Source of the DNA: Opitutaceae bacterium
GTDB lineage: Bacteria; Verrucomicrobiota; Verrucomicrobiia; Opitutales; Opitutaceae
Direction: 5' to 3'
NCBI GenBank assembly: GCA_016794785.1
Contig: JAEUHC010000027.1
Span: forward strand, 1-64,000
Length of the DNA: 64,000 bases
Part shown: piece by piece, positions 1 to 8,485 of the stretch
Layout: every line of letters begins with the position of its first letter
Numbering within the stretch: the stretch's first letter is position 1
Notes under the pieces: generated by a model
Seen by the model: only the letters and a program-made list of their open reading frames with translations
Databases searched by the model: none
Told to the model about the DNA's origin: nothing
Position numbers and translations under genes: made by a program

Positions 1-64
1 CGGTCTGCGCCAGCAGGACGAAGCGGATGATCTCTTCCATCGGAGTGATATTTTGCCAGGGCAT
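1..64 (-). mobile_element. N-terminal fragment of an IS481-like transposase, cut by the window edge
   Basis: Read on the minus strand from an ATG at 64, the first 21 codons begin MPWQNITPMEEIIRF and continue into VLLAQT at the edge. This opening resembles the N-terminus of IS481-family DDE transposases (MPW...M(D/E)xRxxF, before a helix-turn-helix). The catalytic part would lie outside the window. The stretch 65-121 has no gene and could hold the element's terminal repeat. It begins, read on the minus strand, a few bases after the stop of the SIR2 gene. The family call rests on a short peptide. Confidence 0.5.
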
Positions 65-121
65 CTTGCCCGGCTTTTTCGGTTACTTTGGTGTAACCCA
101 TCACCCCGGATTGTTTGTCAC

Positions 122-1837
122 CTATCTCGCCGGTTCATACCCCCAATCTCTCATGTCAGTTGGCTCAGAGGCTGGAAGCAGACGCACGTGATCGAGTTGA
201 AAGCGCCCGATCCGAATCGCGATGGTGAGCAACAGCTCATGGGCTACGCCAATCGTATCGGCATAGTCTTCCATCTCGATCCAGATGGCCTGGCCGTGGA
301 ACTTGGCGGAGAATTTCTCGAATGTCCCCCTGAGCGGGGCCATGAGGCCGTGTTGCGCCGTGACGGCCATTATCTTGCCCGTGTCCGAATCCACTTCTTC
401 GGTCCACTGTTCAACCAGCTTCGACTCATTCTCGGACAGGGTTGACTCATGCGCGTTGTCCGGTGCAGCCGGGGGCACGCCATGCACGAACTGGTAGCTG
501 AACCCGCCTCTGGGCAGCGCCAAGGTCAGGCGTTGGAAAACCTCGAACAACAGCAAGTCGGTGCGCGGCGTCTGGGTGACGATGAGGCGGTTGGCAGCAG
601 CGATGGCGCCAAAGTTTCCGCCGCGGCTGATGGTCGGGCGATACTCCACGCCGAAAAGCAGCTCCACTTTCTTGAGATCGCCCGGGGTGTGGCAGATCCA
701 AGCCACGCGAATGCCGGCATCGGCATCCAGCACATGCTTGATCATCTTGACGCACCGTAGATCGCTCGCCGAGTAGCCGCAGACCAACAACAAGCCGGGC
801 AGGAATCGCTCCGAGCCTGATGCCGCCTTGACGTGGCGATCATACCCGCAGACATAACGGAAGAAGTAATCGCGATCCTTGATTGTTGGCGGGTGGTCGA
901 TCGAGTGGTCGGCCCGGGTTTCCGACAAACCGCCGTGCAACTTGACGACGCAATTGTGGGCATAGACGGTCTCGGGTGCCGGCAAGCCGCCCTTGATGCT
1001 GACCTGAAACACGTCGTAATGCTCACCCATCTCGGCAAAAGCGTCCTCGATGAGTGAGTCGAAATTGGTCGTGAGGATCGTGGTGATGCCGGCGCGGTCG
1101 GCCAGATAACAGAGCATGTTGTGGCCGAGGTTGGGTTTCCGCCCATGCGTCATGAAATAGTTGAAGCCATCGATGATGGCTTGGTTGGGCTCCTCGGCGA
1201 GTTGGAGACTGATGCCGCCCTCATCCTGCCGCAGGCAGGCCAGAAAGTTGAGGGCGCTCGTCCAGTCGCAGAGGGCATGAAACGCGCATTCCCGGACGTA
1301 GGTTTCCGAAGTGTCGGACAACTTGGGCGGCGGCAGGTATCGCGGCACAATGTGCCCGCCATGCTTCCGCCAAAGGGATTCGAGTATTTTCTCATCCTCC
1401 TGCCAGTGTTCGGACTTGGTCCTGATGAGCGCAGGGCGGCGAACAAGCTCAACGGGATCGTGGCCACCCGGGCGTTGATCGAATTCTTTTTCCAAGGCGG
1501 ATTTCAAACGCTCAACCTCCGCGCTTGTGGGAAAGTCCGGCCACCCGTGTTTGCGGAGATTCCAGCGGGTCTGCGGTCTTTCGGCTTCGGAAAGTCGATC
1601 CGTCCAGTCCGATTTCGAGGAGCGTGGACCCGTGTCCTCGGCCTGAAGGACACAGCTGAAAACGACCCATGCCAGATAGGAGTCGAACTTCTGGCCTATA
1701 GTGATGCCGGACGCCGCTGAGAACCCGCTGCCGACAAAAGGCACGAGTCTATGGCCGTGGCGAACTTGAGCGGCGATCCACTCAGCGAAGATATGCGGAG
1801 CCAGTCCCTTGAGGGGCGAATCAGAACTAGAGGCCAT
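122..1837 (-). CDS. SIR2-domain protein, possible defence NADase, probably truncated at its C-terminus
   Basis: 571 aa from the ATG at 1837 (an in-frame TTG at 1861 is possible). The SIR2-like NAD-binding fold is visible: FVGSGFS (residues 34-40), TTNFD (256-260), a KLHGG segment with the likely catalytic histidine (His301), and GYSASD (354-359). Such domains in bacterial defence proteins usually hydrolyse NAD+ when phage is sensed. Residues about 480-560 (from KIMAVTAQHG to IRIGRFQLDH) look like the opening of a STAND/NACHT-like sensor domain, but no intact P-loop is visible and the protein stops soon after. Full-length SIR2-STAND proteins are much longer. The stop lies next to the insertion-element fragment, so a truncated defence gene is the likeliest reading. 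NADase activity is inferred from family. Confidence 0.7.
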   Translation of the reverse strand: MASSSDSPLKGLAPHIFAEWIAAQVRHGHRLVPFVGSGFSAASGITIGQKFDSYLAWVVFSCVLQAEDTGPRSSKSDWTDRLSEAERPQTRWNLRKHGWPDFPTSAEVERLKSALEKEFDQRPGGHDPVELVRRPALIRTKSEHWQEDEKILESLWRKHGGHIVPRYLPPPKLSDTSETYVRECAFHALCDWTSALNFLACLRQDEGGISLQLAEEPNQAIIDGFNYFMTHGRKPNLGHNMLCYLADRAGITTILTTNFDSLIEDAFAEMGEHYDVFQVSIKGGLPAPETVYAHNCVVKLHGGLSETRADHSIDHPPTIKDRDYFFRYVCGYDRHVKAASGSERFLPGLLLVCGYSASDLRCVKMIKHVLDADAGIRVAWICHTPGDLKKVELLFGVEYRPTISRGGNFGAIAAANRLIVTQTPRTDLLLFEVFQRLTLALPRGGFSYQFVHGVPPAAPDNAHESTLSENESKLVEQWTEEVDSDTGKIMAVTAQHGLMAPLRGTFEKFSAKFHGQAIWIEMEDYADTIGVAHELLLTIAIRIGRFQLDHVRLLPASEPTDMRDWGYEPAR

Positions 1838-1959
1838 GTTGAAGGGGGAGGCGCGGGACAATGGCGTGTGCCGTCCGCGTGGGAAGACGATTTTGGGGGC
1901 ATGGGAAATTGGCTTTTGGTGCGCTTGCCTCGCAAGCGGCCTACGGTAACTACAACGAT

Positions 1960-3381
1960 ATGCCGCCTCGCTTGCTCGCTCTCATAGCTGCTACATTTTC
2001 GTTTGTCGCCAACGTGCTCGCGGCCGATACGTCCGCCGCACTGAAGCCGCATGTCCTCTTCATCCTGGTCGACGATCTCGGCTGGGGGGATGTGGGTTTC
2101 CACGGCGGCGAGATCAAGACTCCGCACATCGATGCGCTGGCCGCGGCGGGGGCGCGGCTCGATCAGTTTTATGTCCAGCCGGTCTGCTCGCCGACGCGGG
2201 CGGCCTTCCTCACTGGCCGCTATCCGATCCGGCATGGGCTGCAGACCGGGGTGGTGCGGCCTTGGGCGCGCTACGGCCTGCCGCTTGATGAGCGCACGTT
2301 GCCGCAGGCGCTCAAGGAGGCAGGCTACACCACGGCCATCTCGGGCAAGTGGCACCTCGGGCACTTTGAGCCGGCTTACCTGCCGACCCGGCGCGGCTTT
2401 GATCATCAATACGGCCACTACAATGGCGCCATCGACTACGACACCCATGAGCGCGACGGCGGCCATGACTGGCATCGCGACGACAAGGTGAACCGCGACG
2501 AGGGTTACGCCACGCATCTGATCGCGCGCGAGGCGGTGCGGCTCATCGCGGCGCAGAATCCGGCGCGCCCGCTCTTTCTATACGTGCCCTTCAACGCCGT
2601 GCACAGTCCCCATCAGGTGCCCGCGCGCTACATGGAGCCCTACGCGAACATGAAAGGCAACCGCCGCATTTATGCGGGTATGCTCGCGGCCATGGACGAG
2701 GCCATCGGCGAGATCGTCGCCGCGCTGGAAAAGAAAGGTGTGCGCGACAACACGCTGATCGTTTTCTGCTCCGACAACGGCGGCCCTTCGCCCGGGGTCA
2801 TCACGAGCAACGGCCCGCTCCTTGCGGGCAAGGGCACGCTCTACGAGGGCGGCGTGCGTGTGCCGGCCATCGCGGCTTGGACCGGTCGGATCAAGCCCGG
2901 CTCGATCGTCAGCGCGCCGCTGCACATCGTCGATTGGTATCCCACGTTGCTGAAGCTCGCCGGCGTCTCGCTGACTCAGAAGCACCCGCTGGATGGTCGC
3001 GACGCGTGGCCCGCGATCACGCAAGGCGCGCCGTCGCCGCACGAGGACATCCTGCACAACATCACCCCCGCGGGCGGAGCGATTCGCGTGGGTGATTGGA
3101 AGCTCGTCGCGGGCGGGCGTTTTTCTGAAACCGAGAACCCCGACGCCGCGGCCAAGAAAAACAAAAAGGGCGGCAAAGGCGACGCGCCGGCCGATGGCAT
3201 CGAACTCTTCAATCTCAAGACCGACCCCTACGAAAAAACGAACCTCGCCGCGCAGCAGCCCGAGCGGGTGAAGGCGATGCGCGCGCGCCTCGACGCCTAC
3301 GCGAAGGCCGCAGTGCCTGCCAAGCAGTCCCCGGCCGCGCCGGACTTCAAGTCGCCGGCGGTGTGGGGAGAAGGGAAGTAA
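1960..3381 (+). CDS. Secreted sulfatase (arylsulfatase B-like)
   Basis: 473 aa. The ATG at 1960 is chosen because it opens a signal peptide (MPPRLLALIAATFSFVANVLAA); the open frame upstream adds residues unlike an export signal. The sulfatase core follows: metal-binding Asp pair in LVDDLGWGD (Asp38-39), C-S-P-T-R at residues 76-80 whose Cys76 would become formylglycine, GKWHLG, and a later DNGG. TPHIDALA and the HLGHF...RGFD region are typical of arylsulfatase B-type enzymes that remove sulfate from sugars. Activity needs a formylglycine-generating enzyme, not seen here. A Lys/Gly-rich insert (AAKKNKKGGKGD) sits before the C-terminal region. It is divergent from the SIR2 gene and precedes carbohydrate genes, so a polysaccharide substrate is likely but unknown. 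Confidence 0.9.
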   Translation: MPPRLLALIAATFSFVANVLAADTSAALKPHVLFILVDDLGWGDVGFHGGEIKTPHIDALAAAGARLDQFYVQPVCSPTRAAFLTGRYPIRHGLQTGVVRPWARYGLPLDERTLPQALKEAGYTTAISGKWHLGHFEPAYLPTRRGFDHQYGHYNGAIDYDTHERDGGHDWHRDDKVNRDEGYATHLIAREAVRLIAAQNPARPLFLYVPFNAVHSPHQVPARYMEPYANMKGNRRIYAGMLAAMDEAIGEIVAALEKKGVRDNTLIVFCSDNGGPSPGVITSNGPLLAGKGTLYEGGVRVPAIAAWTGRIKPGSIVSAPLHIVDWYPTLLKLAGVSLTQKHPLDGRDAWPAITQGAPSPHEDILHNITPAGGAIRVGDWKLVAGGRFSETENPDAAAKKNKKGGKGDAPADGIELFNLKTDPYEKTNLAAQQPERVKAMRARLDAYAKAAVPAKQSPAAPDFKSPAVWGEGK

Positions 3382-3485
3382 GCTGTCCCGTCCGGCAGGG
3401 CGCGGACTCTGCTCCGCGCCCTTTCCTCGCACACGCTGCTGTTCAGAAAAGGCGGCGATCGGAATCGCCACCCTGCCTGTTCAAA

Positions 3486-4883
3486 TCACAGCCCGGCGAT
3501 TTCCCAGCCCTTGCGATAGGTGCGGCGGAGGTGGGCGTTGGCGCCCTTTTCGTTTTCGAAGCGGAGATCGGCGGCGTTCCATTGGAGCGTCGTCTGCGGG
3601 AAACGCACGGCCACGCTCCCGAGGAGCACGGACTCCGTGAGCGGCCCGGAGTAGTCGAAGCTCGCGGAGGGCGGCTTGGTGCCGTTGAGGCAGGCGTCGG
3701 CCCAGAGGGACCAGTGGTGGCCTTGCTCGGCGTCGGGCAGCTTGAAGTCGCTGAATTTCGCCACGGGGAACAGCCGCGGCGCGCCGATGTGCGGCACGTG
3801 CAGCACGCCGGCGGTGCCGATGATGATGGAGCCCTGGCTGTCGTCCTCGCCGCGCTTCCGTTTCTGCGCCTTGCCGGTGGCGTCCACGCTCGTGACCTCG
3901 CCGGTCTTGGGCGGCGCGATGAGTGCGCGGATCTCCGCGGGCGGGCGCTCGTCGCCGTCATACCACGTGACGGGCACGGTGTCGCCGGCGGTGAAGGGCG
4001 TGCGCGGAAAGACGTAGCGGATGCGGGCGTTGATGGCCCAGTTCCAGGCGTCGGGCGCCGGACCCTCGGAGCGCACCGAGATCGGCGCGGTGAGCGCGAG
4101 CGCGGCGAAGACCGGATCGAAGATGTGGCAGCCCATGTCGCCGAACGTGCCGGTGCCGAAATCGAGCCGCTTGCGCCAGTTGCCCGGGTGATAGTAGCCG
4201 TCGCCGACGAACGGTCGGTCGGCCGCGACGCCGAGCCAGAGGTCCCAGTTCAGATCCTTGGGCGGCGTGTCGGCGCGCTGCGGCGGCCGGCCGGTGTCGC
4301 CCCACTTCTTGCTGCTCCACGTGTGGACTTCCTTCACCTTGCCAATGACGCCGCTCTGCACGATGGCCACGGCCTGCCGGTAAACTTTGTAGCTGTGGAT
4401 CTGGATGCCCATCTGCGTGACGAGCTTCTTCTCGCGGGCGAGGCGCGTGAGGACACGGGTCTCGTGGATGTCGTGCGCGAGCGGTTTCTGGCAGTAGCAG
4501 TGCTTGCCGAGCTGCATCGCCGAGTAGGCGATCGGCGCGTGCATGTGGTCGGGGGTCGAGACATTCACCGAGTCGAGGTTCCGCGCCTCTTTGTCGAGGA
4601 GCACCCGCCAGTCCTGGTAAACCTTCACGTCGGGAAATTTTTCCTTCAGGGCCTTGGCGCGGGACAGATCGACCTCGGCGACGGCGACGAGCTTCACGTA
4701 GTCGTTGCTCATGATCGCCTGGATGTCGTTGAAGGCCATGCCGGCGGCGCCGAAGCTCGCGTGGCGCAGGACGCGGCTGGGCGCGGCGGCGTGGAGGTTG
4801 CGCGCAAAAAAGGGCGCGGCGAGGCCGGCGGCGCCGAGGGTCTTGAGGAAAGTGCGGCGGGTGGGGGGGAGCGGGGTTTTCAT
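3486..4883 (-). CDS. Gfo/Idh/MocA-family oxidoreductase with twin-arginine signal
   Basis: 465 aa from the ATG at 4883. The N-terminus (TRRTFLKTLGAAGLAAP) is a twin-arginine signal, so export in folded form is predicted. The NAD(P)-binding domain follows (GAAGMAFNDI, then VAVAEVDLSRA), with the family's QKPLAHD segment where the lysine contacts the nicotinamide (usually EKP). The C-terminal half is the substrate-binding fold. A CDMGCHIFD-like segment (FGDMGCHIFDP) matches the group common in Planctomycetes and Verrucomicrobia. Exported members are thought to oxidise or reduce sugar hydroxyls, for example at C3. The gene is divergent from the TIM-barrel genes 93 bp away. The substrate is unknown. 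Confidence 0.88.
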   Translation of the reverse strand: MKTPLPPTRRTFLKTLGAAGLAAPFFARNLHAAAPSRVLRHASFGAAGMAFNDIQAIMSNDYVKLVAVAEVDLSRAKALKEKFPDVKVYQDWRVLLDKEARNLDSVNVSTPDHMHAPIAYSAMQLGKHCYCQKPLAHDIHETRVLTRLAREKKLVTQMGIQIHSYKVYRQAVAIVQSGVIGKVKEVHTWSSKKWGDTGRPPQRADTPPKDLNWDLWLGVAADRPFVGDGYYHPGNWRKRLDFGTGTFGDMGCHIFDPVFAALALTAPISVRSEGPAPDAWNWAINARIRYVFPRTPFTAGDTVPVTWYDGDERPPAEIRALIAPPKTGEVTSVDATGKAQKRKRGEDDSQGSIIIGTAGVLHVPHIGAPRLFPVAKFSDFKLPDAEQGHHWSLWADACLNGTKPPSASFDYSGPLTESVLLGSVAVRFPQTTLQWNAADLRFENEKGANAHLRRTYRKGWEIAGL

Positions 4884-4976
4884 CGAAGTGGCGGGAAGTT
4901 GAGTGGCGGACCGCCGCGTGGCAATCCGTGTGTCGCGGCACTTGCGCTCGGCGAGCACATTCCCAGCCTCGTCGGC

Positions 4977-5858
4977 ATGGACTCCCCGCTCCTTACCCGC
5001 CGCGCCGCGCTGAAGACCCTCGCTGCCACGACCGCCCTGACAGCCATGAGCCGCGCCGCCGATGCCGCCGCGCCGGTAGGCGTGAAGCACGGCCGCATCC
5101 AGCAGTCCGTGGTGCCGTGGTGCTTCAACCCGATGCCCGTGCCCGAACTGGCGCGGCACGCGGCGGCGCTCGGCCTCAAGTCGGTCGAGCTTTGCGATCC
5201 GAAATTCTGGCCGGAGCTGAAGAAGCTCGGCCTCACCTGCGCGATCGCGGGCAGCCACGGCTTTGCCAAGGGCTTCGCCCATCCCGCGGAGCACGCCGAG
5301 TGCATCGAGCGCTTGCGCACGCGCATCGACGAGTGCGCCGCCGCGGGCGTGGAGCGCGTGATCACGTTTTCCGGTTTCCGCCGCGGGCTCTCCGACGAGG
5401 TGGCGATGAAAAACATGGTCGAGGGCCTGAAGAAAATCGTCGGCTACGCGGAGCAGAAGCGGGTCACGCTCTGCCTCGAGATGCTCAATTCGCGCGACAG
5501 CGTGAACATGAAGGGCCACCCGGATTATTTCTGCGACGACATGGAGCGCTCGGTGGAGATCTGCCGCCAGATCGCCTCGGAGCGGATGAAGGTGCTGTTC
5601 GACATCTACCACGTGCAGATCATGCACGGCGACGTGACCGTGCGGATGAAGAAGCACTTTCCCTACATCGCCCACGTGCACACCGCCGGCGTCCCCGGCC
5701 GCAACGAGATCGATGACACCCAGGAGATCAACTACGCGCCGCTCATGCGCACGCTGCTCGAGCTCGGCTACAAGGGCTACGTCGGGCAGGAGTTCATCCC
5801 GACGCGCGCCGACAAAATCGCCTCGCTCGCGCAGGGCGTGCGCATCTGCGATGTCTGA
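4977..5858 (+). CDS. TIM-barrel isomerase, hydroxypyruvate isomerase-like, exported
   Basis: 293 aa from the ATG at 4977. The N-terminus TRRAALKTLAATTAL looks like a twin-arginine signal. The rest is an AP endonuclease 2-like TIM barrel. The C-terminal half has features I associate with hydroxypyruvate isomerase (Hyi): CLEMLNSR, FDIYHVQIMHGD, HVHTAGVPGR, EIDDTQEINY and GYVGQEFIPT. Glu and His residues in these strands would bind the metal. An exported hydroxypyruvate isomerase would be odd, so the true substrate is more likely a keto-sugar. It is followed after 12 bp by a second TIM-barrel gene on the same strand, probably in one transcript, and is divergent from the Gfo/Idh/MocA gene. Confidence 0.85.
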   Translation: MDSPLLTRRAALKTLAATTALTAMSRAADAAAPVGVKHGRIQQSVVPWCFNPMPVPELARHAAALGLKSVELCDPKFWPELKKLGLTCAIAGSHGFAKGFAHPAEHAECIERLRTRIDECAAAGVERVITFSGFRRGLSDEVAMKNMVEGLKKIVGYAEQKRVTLCLEMLNSRDSVNMKGHPDYFCDDMERSVEICRQIASERMKVLFDIYHVQIMHGDVTVRMKKHFPYIAHVHTAGVPGRNEIDDTQEINYAPLMRTLLELGYKGYVGQEFIPTRADKIASLAQGVRICDV

Positions 5859-5870
5859 GCACCGAGCCCG

Positions 5871-6683
5871 ATGAAGTTCGGCATCTGCAACGAGATTTTC
5901 CAGGGCTGGAAGATCGATGACGTGTTCGCGCACTGCGCTCGGCTGGGCTACGACGCGGTCGAGGTCGCTCCGTTCACGCTGGCGAAGAGCGTCAACGACA
6001 TTCCCGCTCTTGAGCGCGTCCGCATCCGCGAGTCAGCGGCGCGCGCGGGCATCGCCATCTCGGGCATCCACTGGGTGCTGGTGCAGACGGAGGGCCTGCA
6101 CCTGACCTCGCCCGATGCGGCGACGCGTGCGCGCACGGCGGACTATTTTTGCGCGCTCACGGATTTTTGCGCCGACCTCGGCGGCCGGACGATCGTCGTC
6201 GGTTCGCCGAAGCAGCGAAGCCTTCTGCCGGGCGTGACGCAGGCGCAGGCCTGGACCTGGGCGCAGGAAGTGTTTCGCCCGGCGGCGCGCACGGCCGAGG
6301 CGCGCGCCGTCACGATTTGTTTCGAGCCGCTGCCGGCGGAGGATACGGACTTCGTCAACACCGCCGTCGACGCGATCCGCTTCGCGCGCGGGCTTGGTTC
6401 GCCGAACTTCAAGGTGATCCTCGACGTCCGCGCGATGAGCCACGAAGGGAAGCCCATCGCGCAGATCATCCGCGAGAGCCGCGGGGAGTTTGCCTACGTG
6501 CATGCGAACGACGCCAACATGAAGGGCCCCGGTTTCGGCGACACCGATTTTGGGCCGATTGCCGCGGCGCTCCGCGAGGTCGGCTACGACGGAATGGTTT
6601 CAGTCGAGGTGTTCAAGTTCGACGAAGGCCCCGAGGCGATTGCGGCGAGGAGCCTGGAATATCTGCGCAAGGTGTTTGCGTAG
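5871..6683 (+). CDS. Sugar phosphate isomerase/epimerase-like TIM-barrel protein (cytoplasmic)
   Basis: 270 aa with no signal peptide. It opens MKFGICNEIFQGW and has metal-site segments typical of xylose-isomerase-like barrels: CFEPLP (Glu), ILDVRAMSHEG (Asp), VHANDANMKGPGFGDTDFG (His and Asp) and VSVEVF (Glu). The HxND plus GPG...D pattern places it with a broad family of epimerases and lyases that act on keto-sugars or inositols. It probably works after the exported enzyme encoded just upstream. The TAG stop (6681-6683) belongs to the left arm of a palindromic repeat, so the natural 3' end may have been altered by that repeat. Confidence 0.85.
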   Translation: MKFGICNEIFQGWKIDDVFAHCARLGYDAVEVAPFTLAKSVNDIPALERVRIRESAARAGIAISGIHWVLVQTEGLHLTSPDAATRARTADYFCALTDFCADLGGRTIVVGSPKQRSLLPGVTQAQAWTWAQEVFRPAARTAEARAVTICFEPLPAEDTDFVNTAVDAIRFARGLGSPNFKVILDVRAMSHEGKPIAQIIRESRGEFAYVHANDANMKGPGFGDTDFGPIAAALREVGYDGMVSVEVFKFDEGPEAIAARSLEYLRKVFA

Positions 6684-6743
6684 GAGCGCAGTCTTGCTGC
6701 GCCTGGATGGCGGGCGAAGGGCGCAGCAAGACTGCGCCCCTAC
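6680..6743. repeat. Dispersed palindromic element, copy 1
   Basis: Two 24-base arms (6680-6703 and 6720-6743) are reverse complements with one mismatch, around a 16-base loop. Each arm also contains a small hairpin (GCGCAG...CTGCGC). The outer ends are GTAGG and CCTAC. It fills the space between two convergent genes and provides the stop codon of the left one. It could act as a bidirectional terminator, but there is no T tract. Confidence 0.85.
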
Positions 6744-6752
6744 GGGATGCCG

Positions 6753-8444
6753 TCACCAACTGAGCGGCATCCCGCTCGCCTTGAGCTGGGCCTGATAATC
6801 GGCGAGCAGTGCGGGCTTGGCGCGCACGGCGCGGGGCGGCTCCTTTTTCGCGCGGCAAAAGGCGGCGAGTTCGCCGACGGCCTCGCCGATGTTCCACTCG
6901 ACGGGATGCAGGCGGTAGCAGCCGTTGGTGAGATGGGTGACGCCGAGATTCTTGCAGGCGGGGAGCAGGTTTTCGACGCGCCGCGGGAGGAGCGCGCCGA
7001 GGGGAATCTGAAAGGGCCGGGCAGGGAAATCGATGTAGTTGTCGCCGCCGCTGCTCGGGTGGAGATCGATGGCGTAGTGGCCGATGCCGACTGAGTCGGG
7101 GAACTGCTCCGCGGTGACTGTAGCGGCCGGCTGTCCGGTGATTTTTGCGCGGGCATCGGTGCCGACGTGGTTCTCGGTCACGGTGAACTCGGCGCGGATG
7201 CGGCGGCTCTCGCGCACGTAGGGATACTTGGCGAGGCCGTCCTCGGTGCCCACGATGTCCGGGCGCAGGCGCAGGCCCTTCCAGCCGGTGCCGCCGTCGG
7301 GCCGCGGGCATTCGGTCTGGAGCCAATAAAGCCACGACAAGCTGAGCTGCTTGCCGGCCTCGATGTGGCGGGCGGCCTCGGCGGGCGGGACTTCGCAGAG
7401 GTTGCCCAGCATGTAGTCGTTCTGCGGCCAATTCACGAGCGTGACGTCGCCGTGGTAGGTGCCGGGAGCGAAGTTCGACCGATCGACGATGCGGCGGTAG
7501 CGGAAGAGGCCGGTGGCCTTGTGCGGATCGAAGCCATAGTTGAAGGGTTTCAGCGTGCGCGGCTGTGAATAGAAAAGGTCGAGCAGCTTGCCGGGCCAGG
7601 GCGGGTTGAGCTTCGGCACGTGGCCGCGCCAGAAGGCCCAGTCGCGCGGGCGTTCGAGGGTGTGGTCCTCGCCGTGCAGGTAATCCATCGCGAAACAGCA
7701 CGTGAACGACTGGTGATTGTGCGGCTGGGCCTCGAGCGGCGCGCGCTCCTCGCCGGTGTCGCGACGCGATTCGTAGCCGATGACATATTCCGTCTTCGTG
7801 AGCGGCAGGAGGTCGCCGAGTTCGGTGGCGTCGGCAAACATGGGGGCGCGCAGCACTCGATCGTGACCGGACTGGAGGCTGCGCACCCGCACAGCCTCGA
7901 CGCGGTCGCCGGTGGCGAGGGCCGACTCGGCACGGTGCAGACGGAGAATACGCACCCGGCCGCTGGCCACGAACGGCGCGAGCATCTCCTCCAGCACGGC
8001 GAGCGCGACGCGCGGCTCGTGGCAGAGCTTGGAGACGCTGCCATTGCCGGGGTTGAGCCGCGGGTTGGCGCGAGCCTCGGCGGTCAGGGGAAAATTGCGC
8101 GCGTAGTAGGCGCGCACGCGCGTGCGGAATTCCTGATAGCTGCGCGTGGCGCCCGTGGTCTCGACCAGGGCATTCTCGTCGGGCGGCACGGCCTGCGAGG
8201 TGAGTTGCCCGCCGATCCAGTCGGTCTCCTCGGTCATGATCACCGAGAGGCCGCGACGCGCGGCCGCGAGCGCCGCGGCGCAGCCGCCCGTGCCACCGCC
8301 GATAATCACGAGATCGGTGGCGAGTTCCTTGGCCGGTGCGGCGGGTCGCGGCGCGGGTGCAGACTGCGCGGGGAGGCGCCAGGGCGCTGCGAGGGTGGCG
8401 GAGGCGAGAAGGCCGGTTTGCTGGAGAAAAATGCGGCGGTTCAT
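6753..8444 (-). CDS. FAD-dependent oxidoreductase (FAD_oxidored family), exported
   Basis: 563 aa from the ATG at 8444 (MNRRIFLQQTGLLASATLAAP, twin-arginine-like). The dinucleotide-binding motif is clear in VIIGGGTGGCAAALAAARRG, followed by TEETDWIGGQLT, typical of the FAD_oxidored family (Pfam PF12831). Near the C-terminus CKNLGVTHLTNGCYRLHPVE resembles the FAD-contacting end of that family. Such enzymes are common in polysaccharide and carbohydrate clusters of Verrucomicrobia and Planctomycetes; reactions are mostly uncharacterised. It lies 41 bp downstream of the TonB receptor gene on the same strand, so the two are probably co-transcribed. Confidence 0.85.
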   Translation of the reverse strand: MNRRIFLQQTGLLASATLAAPWRLPAQSAPAPRPAAPAKELATDLVIIGGGTGGCAAALAAARRGLSVIMTEETDWIGGQLTSQAVPPDENALVETTGATRSYQEFRTRVRAYYARNFPLTAEARANPRLNPGNGSVSKLCHEPRVALAVLEEMLAPFVASGRVRILRLHRAESALATGDRVEAVRVRSLQSGHDRVLRAPMFADATELGDLLPLTKTEYVIGYESRRDTGEERAPLEAQPHNHQSFTCCFAMDYLHGEDHTLERPRDWAFWRGHVPKLNPPWPGKLLDLFYSQPRTLKPFNYGFDPHKATGLFRYRRIVDRSNFAPGTYHGDVTLVNWPQNDYMLGNLCEVPPAEAARHIEAGKQLSLSWLYWLQTECPRPDGGTGWKGLRLRPDIVGTEDGLAKYPYVRESRRIRAEFTVTENHVGTDARAKITGQPAATVTAEQFPDSVGIGHYAIDLHPSSGGDNYIDFPARPFQIPLGALLPRRVENLLPACKNLGVTHLTNGCYRLHPVEWNIGEAVGELAAFCRAKKEPPRAVRAKPALLADYQAQLKASGMPLSW

Positions 8445-8485
8445 GACTTCGTGGCCCGTATCGAAAGAGGCGGGATTGATGCGAT

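Noticed and set aside
3363..4976. Upstream extension of the first TIM-barrel frame
   Set aside because: It runs opposite the Gfo/Idh/MocA gene. The twin-arginine signal at 4977 marks the real start.
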